Assembly (NCBI GenBank): GCA_902615325.1
Contig: CACMOJ010000008.1
Span: 17,501 to 67,550, forward strand
Reading direction: 5' to 3'
DNA length: 50,050 nucleotides
DNA from: an uncultured SAR116 cluster alpha proteobacterium
GTDB lineage: Bacteria; Pseudomonadota; Alphaproteobacteria; Puniceispirillales; Marisalimonadaceae
A model generated the notes under the pieces. It saw nothing but the letters and a program-made list of their open reading frames with translations, did no database searches and was not told the DNA's origin. Of this stretch, positions 43,461 to 50,050 are shown piece by piece. Position numbers and translations under genes: made by a program. The number at the start of each line of letters is the position of its first letter. Position 1 is the stretch's first letter.

Positions 43461-44147
43461 TTAAAAATTTATTTCTTTTCCATCATAATTAAAGAATTTT
43501 CCAGTATCTTCAAATGTTAAATTTTCAAAACTTTGTATTAATGATGATGCACTCTCTTTTGCTGAAAGTGTTGCATTTGGACCTCCCATATTTGTTCTAA
43601 CCCAACCTGGATGAAAAGATGATACAGTTATGTATTTTGACTTAAACTCTTGTGAAATCGAAACCATTATATTGTTAACTGCCGCTTTAGATGCTCTATA
43701 AATTAGAGCATTAGAGCCAGTATGTTTTTGAGTACTCATAATTGATGAAATCAATATTATTTTGGCATTTTTTCTTAAGTTTCTAGTAAAATGCTTAATT
43801 GTTAAAATACAACCTAATACATTTACGTTCAATACTTCCAACATTTTCTCATAACTATGATCTTGATCAAAAATACCTCCATAACCATTATTTATGCCAG
43901 CATTACATATCAAATAATCAATTGTTTGATCAATATTATTAGACACATTTACAATAGAATTTTCTTTAATGACATCCATTTCAAAAAGTTTCAAATTATT
44001 AGATTTTAATTTTAAAAGTTCTTGAGCAGTATTTTTATTTCTAAATGTTCCTACTACAGAAAAATTTTTAGCTAAACTTTCTTTAACTAATTCTAGGCCT
44101 ATACCTCTATTTGAACCAGTAATTAAAATAGTTTCAAAATTACTCAT
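43461..44147 (-). CDS. Short-chain dehydrogenase/reductase
   Basis: The 228-residue protein has the cofactor motif TGSNRGIGLEL (10-20), CNAGINN, the catalytic serine in LISSIMS and the Y-x3-K pair in YRASKAAVN. It is a classical SDR of normal length with unknown substrate. It is first of a minus-strand group (SDR, DUF1330, alpha/beta hydrolase, phosphoesterase) with gaps of 4-13 bp, likely one operon. Confidence 0.9.
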   Translation of the reverse strand: MSNFETILITGSNRGIGLELVKESLAKNFSVVGTFRNKNTAQELLKLKSNNLKLFEMDVIKENSIVNVSNNIDQTIDYLICNAGINNGYGGIFDQDHSYEKMLEVLNVNVLGCILTIKHFTRNLRKNAKIILISSIMSTQKHTGSNALIYRASKAAVNNIMVSISQEFKSKYITVSSFHPGWVRTNMGGPNATLSAKESASSLIQSFENLTFEDTGKFFNYDGKEINF

Positions 44148-44197
44148 ACTTTAATATAAAATATCTATAAGAAAATTTAAACTAATCTTTAAGTTAA

Positions 44198-44887
44198 ATG
44201 GAAACAAAATTAGAACATTTTAAATCTGGTGTCATCCAGGAATTACCTTTGCAAATAGGCGTATTCCCATTTGGACTAATATATGGGATATTAGCCATTG
44301 AAAGCGGGTTATCTGTATTACAAGCTCTTTTAATGTCTTCAATTATTTTTGCTGGAGCTAGCCAAATTGTTTTTGCACAGTTTTATTTATTAGTATCTCC
44401 TTTTTCTTTAATCACCTCAATAATTTCAATTAACTTGAGACATTTGCTTTATGGCATATCAATTAATGAATATTTAAAACAACTTTCTCTAAAATGGAGA
44501 ATAATATTGTCCTACCTTTTAACGGATGAAGCTTACGCTGTTTCAATTCAATACTTTGCGACAAATAAAAATAAAAAATTTATGCATTATCATCTTTTAG
44601 GATCTGGTTTGACATTATTTTTAACTTGGCAAATTTCAACGTTATTTGGTATTTTTTTTGGACAATTAATTCCCGAAAATATTAATTTAGCATTTATAAT
44701 ACCTTTGAGTTTTATAGCGATAATTACACCAATGATAAAACAAAAGTATGAGATAATTGCATGTTTAGCTTCTGGTATCTTAGCTATTATATTTTACAAA
44801 TTAAATTTTGAATTATGGATTATCTTCTCTGCTCTATTAAGTTTAATAATTTCTTTGCCGTTTATTGGAAAAGACACTTCACAATGA
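44198..44887 (+). CDS. azlC: AzlC-type branched-chain amino acid exporter, large subunit
   Basis: The 229-residue protein has about seven membrane helices and the AzlC features FPFGLIYGILAIESGL, SSIIFAGASQIVFAQFYLL, NLRHLLYGISI and LTDEAYAV. AzlC with its small partner AzlD exports branched-chain or other hydrophobic amino acids. Its stop overlaps the AzlD start (ATGA). Confidence 0.93.
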   Translation: METKLEHFKSGVIQELPLQIGVFPFGLIYGILAIESGLSVLQALLMSSIIFAGASQIVFAQFYLLVSPFSLITSIISINLRHLLYGISINEYLKQLSLKWRIILSYLLTDEAYAVSIQYFATNKNKKFMHYHLLGSGLTLFLTWQISTLFGIFFGQLIPENINLAFIIPLSFIAIITPMIKQKYEIIACLASGILAIIFYKLNFELWIIFSALLSLIISLPFIGKDTSQ

Positions 44888-45210
44888 GTGTATGGTATTT
44901 AATATTTTTGTGTGGAGTTTTAACTTTTTTAATTAGGTTTATCCCACTTTCGGGATTAATTAAATTTAAAGGTTCAGAATTATATTTAAAGGTGATTAAT
45001 TTAATACCAATTGTTGTTTTAACTCCTATTATTGTTCAAGCTTTATTTTTTAATAGAAATGATAATTTGATTGAAACTCTTAATTTTGAAATTATTTGTG
45101 CATTTTTAGCGATATTAATATCTATTTTATTTAATAATGTCATGACAACTATTTTACTTACCATGATAATATTTTTAATTTTAACCAATATTCATTACCT
45201 TAATGGTTAG
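44884..45210 (+). CDS. azlD: AzlD-type branched-chain amino acid exporter, small subunit
   Basis: The 109-residue, four-helix protein (CGVLTFLIRFIPL, then IPIVVLTPIIVQALF) is the small partner of AzlC. I chose the ATG at 44884, which forms the ATGA overlap with the AzlC stop. The frame extends 69 bases further upstream, but those codons read through AzlC in another register and encode no AzlD-like sequence. Its end overlaps the MFS gene by 8 bp. Confidence 0.88.
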   Translation: MSVWYLIFLCGVLTFLIRFIPLSGLIKFKGSELYLKVINLIPIVVLTPIIVQALFFNRNDNLIETLNFEIICAFLAILISILFNNVMTTILLTMIIFLILTNIHYLNG

Positions 45211-46456
45211 TTTAAACAAAAAATCATTAGCTTTTATTTTATATGATTGGGCCACATCACCAATTACAACTATTCACACAACTTTTATTTTTTCAGTCTA
45301 CTTTGTAGAAAAAATTGCAGTCGAAAATGGATCTTTTTTATGGGGTGTTATAATTGCAATTGCATCAATATTAACTGCTTTTTTAGGACCAATTTTAGGA
45401 AGTTATGCTGATAAAAAAAGGAAAAGAAAATTAATCTTGTTTATTCTTACAATATTAGGTGGACTTTCAACTATGTTATTGTGGTTTGCAAAACCAAGTT
45501 TAGAGTACCTATTGTTTGCAGGTATTTTGTCTTGCATAAGTATTTTAACAATGGAAGTTGTTTTTGTTTTATATAATTCACTACTGTCAACTTCAACAGA
45601 CAAAAAAAACTATGGTATTTTGTCTGGCGTGTCATGGGCAGCTGGGTATTTAGCTGGAATAATTTCTTTAGTCTTATGTTTAACTTTTTTTATTTTACCT
45701 GAAAAATTAATTTTTGATTTAACAAAAGAAAATGGTGAAAATATTAGAGCCTGCATGTTATTTATTTCTTTATGGATGCTAATTTTTGTAATTCCACTTT
45801 TTATTATTATTTCTGAACCTGAGAAAAATAAAACAGAGCAAAGTACATTAGTTTATTTGAAACAAGGATGTCTTTTTATATTAAAAGAAAAATTAATTTT
45901 AAGATTTTTTCTATCAAGATTATTTTATTTCGATGCTTTAGCTACTTTATTTGCGTTCGGAGGTATCTATGCATCAAATGTATTTGATTTCTCTACAAAA
46001 GAAATTTTATATTTTGCAATTTTAATAAATCTTTCTGCTGCTCTAGGTGCTATTATTGGTGGGTTTTATGATAGAATTATTTCCTCGTTTAGAGTAATTC
46101 AATTTTGTATAATATCTTTGATTGTTTTTGGTATATTTTTAATTTTAATTAAAAATGAAATATATTTTTGGATAGTGAGTTTTTTTTTAGGTCTTTTTAT
46201 TGGTCCACTTCAATCTTCAAGTAGAGTATTAATAAGTGATCTAGTCCCTTCAAAAAAAGGAGGCCAATTTTTTGGCTTTGCTGTTTTTTCTGGAAAAATA
46301 ACAAGTTTTTTAGGTCCCTTAGCTTATGGTTTTTTAATACTTATTTTTGATGATCATAGAATTGGTATGTCTTTTGTAATTATTTTATTAATCTTTTCTT
46401 TTTTAATACTTGGGCAAAAAAATCCATTACTAAAAAATTACAGGTCTTTTAATTAA
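45203..46456 (+). CDS. MFS transporter, UMF1/Atg22-like
   Basis: The 417-residue protein has twelve predicted membrane helices. It starts FILYDWATSPITTIHTTFIF, a pattern I associate with the UMF1/Atg22-like MFS group (YDWA..P), and has GPILGSYADKKRKRK as the loop between helices 2 and 3. In helix 11 it has SGKITSFLGPLAYG. Substrates of bacterial members are unknown. It overlaps azlD by 8 bp and may be translated from the azlCD transcript. Confidence 0.87.
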   Translation: MVSLNKKSLAFILYDWATSPITTIHTTFIFSVYFVEKIAVENGSFLWGVIIAIASILTAFLGPILGSYADKKRKRKLILFILTILGGLSTMLLWFAKPSLEYLLFAGILSCISILTMEVVFVLYNSLLSTSTDKKNYGILSGVSWAAGYLAGIISLVLCLTFFILPEKLIFDLTKENGENIRACMLFISLWMLIFVIPLFIIISEPEKNKTEQSTLVYLKQGCLFILKEKLILRFFLSRLFYFDALATLFAFGGIYASNVFDFSTKEILYFAILINLSAALGAIIGGFYDRIISSFRVIQFCIISLIVFGIFLILIKNEIYFWIVSFFLGLFIGPLQSSSRVLISDLVPSKKGGQFFGFAVFSGKITSFLGPLAYGFLILIFDDHRIGMSFVIILLIFSFLILGQKNPLLKNYRSFN

Positions 46457-46497
46457 ACATTTAATGACTAATTATATCATATACGGAAGGTAGTTCT

Positions 46498-46920
46498 ATG
46501 TTTAAAAAATTATTTTTTATAATATTTATATTATTTTATTCATCAACGAGTTATGGAAAAACTATTGAAATAGATATGTTGAATAAACTTGGTAAAGAGA
46601 AAATGGTTTACTCTATTAAAGTTGCGAAAGTCGATTTAAATGATAAAATTATTTGGAAACATATATCGAAGGGTCATAATGTTGAATTCATTGGAATGCC
46701 AAAAGGCGTAAAGAAGTTTAAAACTAAAATAAATAAAAAAGCAGAATATGAATTTAAAATACCTGGTATTTATCTTTATCAATGTACTCCACATAAGGCT
46801 ATGGGTATGATTGGTATAGTAGTTGTTGGTAACGATAAAAGTAACCTTAAACAAATAAAAAAAGTCAAACTTTACGGAAAATCAAAAAAAATATTTAAGA
46901 AAATATTAAAAGATCTATAA
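46498..46920 (+). CDS. Pseudoazurin-type blue copper protein
   Basis: A signal peptide (1-20, ending TSYG) is followed by a cupredoxin domain. The type 1 copper ligands are H60 (KGHNVEF), C96, H99 and M104 (YQCTPHKAMGMIG). The C-T-P-H-x-A-M-G-M spacing is that of pseudoazurin, which carries electrons in the periplasm, for example to nitrite reductase or cytochrome oxidase. The C-terminal tail (112-140) is lysine-rich. It has a GGAAGG ribosome site. No denitrification gene lies nearby, so its partner is unknown. Confidence 0.9.
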   Translation: MFKKLFFIIFILFYSSTSYGKTIEIDMLNKLGKEKMVYSIKVAKVDLNDKIIWKHISKGHNVEFIGMPKGVKKFKTKINKKAEYEFKIPGIYLYQCTPHKAMGMIGIVVVGNDKSNLKQIKKVKLYGKSKKIFKKILKDL

Positions 46921-46950
46921 TATAAAATATTATATAAATGGAGTTATACT

Positions 46951-47373
46951 ATGGCTAATACTTTTCATCTAGCAGTACCTGCGGGAGACATCAATACAGC
47001 TTTAAAATTTTATAAGGATATATTAGGGTGTAAAACTGGAAATCAAGAAGAAGGTCATTGGATTGATGTTGATTTTTGGGGTAATGAACTAACTCTTCAT
47101 CAAACTGAAACTAGACAAAATAGAGAAAGACATCATGTTGATATGGGTGAAGTTTGTGTGCCACATTTTGGAGTTCATCTTGATGAAGAAGTGTTTCAAA
47201 ACGTTAAAAAAAGAATTGAAGCTAGTGACATTGATTATCTCGATAAACCATATAGAAGATTTAAAGGTACTAAATTCGAACAGGAAACATTTTTTGTTGA
47301 AGATCCAAATGGAAATGTTTTAGAAATCAAAACCATGACTAATCCTGAAGTGCTATTTAAAGTTACAAATTAA
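46951..47373 (+). CDS. VOC/glyoxalase-fold protein
   Basis: The 140-residue protein begins FHLAVPAGDINTALKFYKDILGC, the standard first beta-alpha-beta unit of the vicinal-oxygen-chelate fold. It ends TFFVEDPNGNVLEIKTM with the metal-binding glutamate. Candidate ligands are H4-type His in the first strand, H-x-H around ERHHVD/CVPHFGVHL, and the late Glu. Substrate unknown. A GGAG ribosome site precedes the ATG. Confidence 0.9.
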   Translation: MANTFHLAVPAGDINTALKFYKDILGCKTGNQEEGHWIDVDFWGNELTLHQTETRQNRERHHVDMGEVCVPHFGVHLDEEVFQNVKKRIEASDIDYLDKPYRRFKGTKFEQETFFVEDPNGNVLEIKTMTNPEVLFKVTN

Positions 47374-47530
47374 ATTGTTATATAATTTATTTCTACCTTA
47401 ATCTTAAATAGTATCATGACACTGAAGGTAAGGTCTTATCATTTCTTATTTAAAACCTTGTTCTTAAAGTATTTATCGAACTCTAAAAAATAAACATTCC
47501 ATTATTTTTTTTATTAAATTATTATGATTT

Positions 47531-48292
47531 ATGTCTATAAAAAAAATAATACGATATCCAATAAAAGGATTAAATGGCGAGTTTTTAAAAAGTATTCAGC
47601 TTTCCCCTAATTTAACAATACCTGGCGATAGAAAATATGCTTTTGCAAAATATCATAATAATATTGATGAAAACAATCCTATATATATGCGAAAAACAAA
47701 TTTTCTTGCTCTAGTTAAAGAAGACAAATTATCTTTATTACATTGTGAACTAAATTTGGAAAATAAAGAGTTAAAATTAAAATATAAGAAACAAATTGTT
47801 TTCAGTGGGTCATTAAATGAAAAAAGTGATCTATTCGAATTATCAACTTCAATTTCAAAGTTTTTAGGAATAGATTTAAAGAAAAAACCAAGGCTCGTTA
47901 CAGACAAATCTAAATTTGAAAATCACTCTTTTTCTGATATTCCAGATAAAGCAATTTCATTTATAAATTTAAATACTGTAAAAGATTTTGAAAAAAAACT
48001 TCATAAGTCAATAGATTTCAGTAGATTTAGAGGAAATATTATTTTTGATGGGATCAAGGCTTGGGAAGAATTTAATTGGATAGAAAAAAGAATTAAGATT
48101 GGTGAAGTAGAAGTTCAAATTTTTAGAAAAATTAAAAGATGTGCTGCTACAGAGGTAAATCCTCAAAATGGTAAAAGAGATATAAATGTTCCTAATCAAC
48201 TCCATAAATTATATGGACATTCAGATTTAGGGGTTTATGGATTAGTATTAAATAAAGGTTCCTTAAAAACTGGTGACGAAATAAAAATATAA
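47531..48292 (+). CDS. MOSC-domain protein (molybdenum-cofactor sulfurase-like)
   Basis: The 253-residue protein has an N-terminal MOSC barrel (RYPIKGLNGEFLKSIQLSP) and a MOSC domain with FSRFRGNIIFDG and KRCAATEVNPQNGKRD, where C204 is the conserved cysteine that binds molybdenum cofactor or transfers sulfur. Members include YcbX/mARC-like proteins that reduce N-hydroxylated compounds. With ModA two genes downstream it forms a small molybdenum-related group. Confidence 0.88.
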   Translation: MSIKKIIRYPIKGLNGEFLKSIQLSPNLTIPGDRKYAFAKYHNNIDENNPIYMRKTNFLALVKEDKLSLLHCELNLENKELKLKYKKQIVFSGSLNEKSDLFELSTSISKFLGIDLKKKPRLVTDKSKFENHSFSDIPDKAISFINLNTVKDFEKKLHKSIDFSRFRGNIIFDGIKAWEEFNWIEKRIKIGEVEVQIFRKIKRCAATEVNPQNGKRDINVPNQLHKLYGHSDLGVYGLVLNKGSLKTGDEIKI

Positions 48293-48315
48293 ATAGTAGT
48301 TTATAAGAGGTATTT

Positions 48316-48636
48316 ATGTATGCAGTAAATGTAACGATAAAAGTTCAAAATGAATTGGCAAAAAAAGCAATTATTTTAGCGTTAAAAGATTGGAGTAATG
48401 ATTTATTTCAAAATAATGGGTTAATGTTGAGATGTTTTGTTGATAGGACAGAAAATCAAGTAGAAATATTTCATGTTTTTAGAACAAAGAAAGAAATGGA
48501 AGAGGTAAGGACAACAAAATCAAATAAGTTTTGGGATCAAATAAAAGAAATGGGTGGCCAAGTGTCTAGATTTGAAGGAAATTGTGAGGTTGAAGTTTCT
48601 AGAGGATTACAGGATTTAGATTTAAAATTTAAATAA
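48316..48636 (+). CDS. Small protein of unknown function, ABM-like fold
   Basis: The 106-residue protein has the strand-helix-strand order of an antibiotic-biosynthesis-monooxygenase-type barrel (YAVNVTIKVQ, LMLRCFVDRTENQVEIFHVF, EMEEVRTTKSNKFWDQI). I do not recognise a defined family. It lies between the MOSC and ModA genes, and its stop codon touches the ModA start (48636/48637), which implies co-translation. Confidence 0.75.
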   Translation: MYAVNVTIKVQNELAKKAIILALKDWSNDLFQNNGLMLRCFVDRTENQVEIFHVFRTKKEMEEVRTTKSNKFWDQIKEMGGQVSRFEGNCEVEVSRGLQDLDLKFK

Positions 48637-49386
48637 ATGATAAAATATTTTTTTTTTATTTTTCTTTTTTGTATTTCTAATGTTTACGCATATGAAAGAG
48701 TTCATATTGCTGTATCTTCAAATTTTATAGAACCATTAGATTTGATAAAAAAGCAATTTTTAAAAAAGAATAAAATAATAATTACAACATCAAAAGGATC
48801 GACAGCAAAACTTTTTGCTCAGATAATAAATGATGCACCAATAGACATATTTTTATCTGCAGATAAATTAACAATAAAGAAATTGCCGGATAATAAAAAA
48901 ATTAAAGGAAGCGAATTCACATATGCTATTGGAAAACTTGTAATTTTCTCAAAATCGAAAATTTTAAAACAATTAAAAGTGGAAAAATTTCTTAGTCAAA
49001 AATTATCGAATAAAATTGTTATAGGTAACCCAAAATATTCACCATATGGTCTTGCATCTAAGCAGGTTTTAGAAAGTTTAGGTATATGGACTTTGTTCAA
49101 AAATAAGATTATTCTTGCTTCAAATATTAACCAGGTATCATCATTTATTTATTCAGGAAATGCTGATTTAGGTATAATTTCTAATTCTGACAAGTTGAAA
49201 CTTAAAAAATATGAATTTGGATATTTTAAAGAAATACCACAAAATCTTTATTCACCAATTAAACAAGATGTCATTCTTTTAGAAAATGCAAAAAATAATA
49301 ATAAGGCAAAGTTATTTTTTAATTTTTTAAAATCTAAAGATACTAAAAAAATTATCAAATCATTTGGTTATAAGGTTACAGATTAA
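48637..49386 (+). CDS. modA: Molybdate ABC transporter substrate-binding protein
   Basis: The 249-residue protein has a signal peptide (1-18, ending VYA) and a class II periplasmic binding fold. It carries the ModA landmarks HIAVSSNFIEPLDLI (molybdate-binding serine), TTSKGSTAKLFAQI, IDIFLSADK, GKLVIFSKS and GNPKYSPYGLASKQVLE. It binds molybdate or tungstate for import. The permease and ATPase genes (modB, modC) are not in the window: the next gene is sco1 on the other strand, overlapping by 11 bp. Confidence 0.9.
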   Translation: MIKYFFFIFLFCISNVYAYERVHIAVSSNFIEPLDLIKKQFLKKNKIIITTSKGSTAKLFAQIINDAPIDIFLSADKLTIKKLPDNKKIKGSEFTYAIGKLVIFSKSKILKQLKVEKFLSQKLSNKIVIGNPKYSPYGLASKQVLESLGIWTLFKNKIILASNINQVSSFIYSGNADLGIISNSDKLKLKKYEFGYFKEIPQNLYSPIKQDVILLENAKNNNKAKLFFNFLKSKDTKKIIKSFGYKVTD

Positions 49387-49969
49387 GAAGTTTTTTTAGT
49401 TTTAATTTCATGGAATTATCACTTTCTCCCCAGGCTATTGTTCCAGCAAAATTTCCTTTTTTATTGATCATAAATACTGTGGCAGTGTGATTAATTGTAT
49501 AGTCATCTCCTTCAGAAACTTTTTCCCAATAAATATTCCAATTTTTAGCAAATTTATTTATTTCATTTAATTCACCAGTTAAACCGATCACAGATGAATT
49601 AAAGTTTTGCAGATAATCGTTTAAAATATTTATAGTGTCTCTTTCTGGGTCTAAAGTTACAAACAAAATTCTATAATTTTTTTTATTTTTCTCTAGTAAT
49701 TCAATATTATTTAACAAATTAGAAAGAGTTGTAGGGCAAACTTCAGGACAATGAGTAAATCCAAAAAAAAGCAAAGTAGGTGTATCTTTAAAATCTTTGA
49801 TATTAACTATTTTTCCATGATGTGAAAAGAGATTTACTTCGGTTAAAGTAGATTGTAATGATAAAGTTGAAGCTGACTTAAAATAATTTACCACAAGTAA
49901 ATAAATAGGTGTTAAAATTAATATGCCAATTAAAGTAAATGGAATTATAAGTTGTTTTTTTATTTTCAT
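49376..49969 (-). CDS. Sco1/SenC-family copper chaperone
   Basis: The 197-residue protein has an N-terminal membrane anchor (7-28) and a thioredoxin-like domain with the copper-binding C74-P-E-V-C78 in FGFTHCPEVCPTTL and H161 in INHTATVFMI. Sco proteins insert copper into the CuA site of cytochrome c oxidase. No oxidase gene is in the window. The gene converges on modA with an 11-bp overlap. Confidence 0.93.
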   Translation of the reverse strand: MKIKKQLIIPFTLIGILILTPIYLLVVNYFKSASTLSLQSTLTEVNLFSHHGKIVNIKDFKDTPTLLFFGFTHCPEVCPTTLSNLLNNIELLEKNKKNYRILFVTLDPERDTINILNDYLQNFNSSVIGLTGELNEINKFAKNWNIYWEKVSEGDDYTINHTATVFMINKKGNFAGTIAWGESDNSMKLKLKKLLNL

Positions 49970-50050
49970 TATTAAATCATTATTTAATGTTTTATTAAAA
50001 TAATTAGATGCTAAATTATGTCAATTTATAGATTGAAACATAATTATTAG

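Noticed and set aside
44815-44883. An upstream extension of azlD by 23 codons.
   Set aside because: It overlaps azlC and the sequence is not AzlD-like; the ATGA overlap at 44884 gives the normal start.
47411-47440. ATCATGACACTGAAGGTAAGG resembles the tRNA-fMet anticodon region.
   Set aside because: Only about a dozen bases match, with a gap, and no adjacent arm fits; probably chance.
1-50050. Search for CRISPR arrays, transposases, integrases and known riboswitch cores.
   Set aside because: No spaced direct repeats, no transposase or integrase motifs and no recognisable riboswitch core were seen by reading; a covariance-model scan was not possible.

Overview
The window is very AT-rich (I estimate below 30% G+C by eye) and densely packed. 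It has overlapping or abutting genes, several TTG starts, and divergent gene pairs separated by only 13-27 bp. The gene content is that of a streamlined aerobic, probably marine Gram-negative proteobacterium: c-type cytochrome, Sco1, pseudoazurin, a Tat-exported multicopper oxidase, a DmdA-like demethylase beside a methylenetetrahydrofolate reductase, a glucosylglycerate solute operon and many small alpha/beta-barrel proteins. An AT-rich alphaproteobacterium of SAR11/HIMB59-like lifestyle is my best guess, but nothing here fixes the taxon. There is no rRNA, no intact tRNA, no CRISPR array and no recognisable transposase or integrase.

Region 1-18 kb is mixed. The left edge cuts a TPR/methyltransferase gene. 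Next comes a decayed 3' fragment of an initiator tRNA and a 2OG-Fe(II) oxygenase-like gene. An overlapping three-gene cassette follows (DUF4956 membrane protein, exported CotH-like kinase with a C-terminal beta-helix, VTC polyphosphate-polymerase domain). Then an aldehyde dehydrogenase/DUF779/GYD group lies behind a Fur-like box, followed by two convergent modules that each pair PPOX-fold flavoprotein(s) with a class III adenylate cyclase (GAF-linked and PAS-linked). GTP cyclohydrolase I and a CobW/COG0523 zinc GTPase are divergent around a Zur-like palindrome. An auxin-efflux-type carrier, a methyltransferase and an iota-carbonic-anhydrase-like gene close this part. Further weak tRNA-fMet-like fragments lie near 13.4 and 17.2 kb.

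Region 18.3-24.8 kb is a copper-handling block. A CueR-type regulator (Cys112/Cys120 and Ser77, the same numbering as E. coli CueR) and two copies of an operator built around a shared 14-base core, each inside a promoter with a 19-bp spacer, tie together two operons. One is copC-cusF fusion, small periplasmic protein, TolC-like lipoprotein, Tat multicopper oxidase and copD. The other is DUF4396 and a cytochrome c, transcribed divergently from cueR. No RND pump or copper ATPase is present in the window.

Region 24.9-29 kb is an overlapping operon for glucosylglycerate: an MpgP-type phosphatase, a GpgS-type glycosyltransferase and a GH13_18 phosphorylase. It joins synthesis and phosphorolytic recovery of a compatible solute. 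AhpD-like, small-ORF and TypA genes follow.

Region 31.5-50 kb holds one-carbon and general metabolism: an EthD-like protein, an EamA transporter, Tas aldo/keto reductase, endonuclease III, and a methyltransferase with MTHFR divergent from a DmdA-like protein. Beyond these are an Idh/MocA dehydrogenase, TauE/SafE exporter, renalase-like flavoprotein, phosphoesterase, alpha/beta hydrolase, DUF1330, SDR, AzlCD, an MFS transporter, pseudoazurin, a VOC protein, a MOSC protein, an orphan ModA and Sco1. Gene calls rest on motif reading; no database search was possible.
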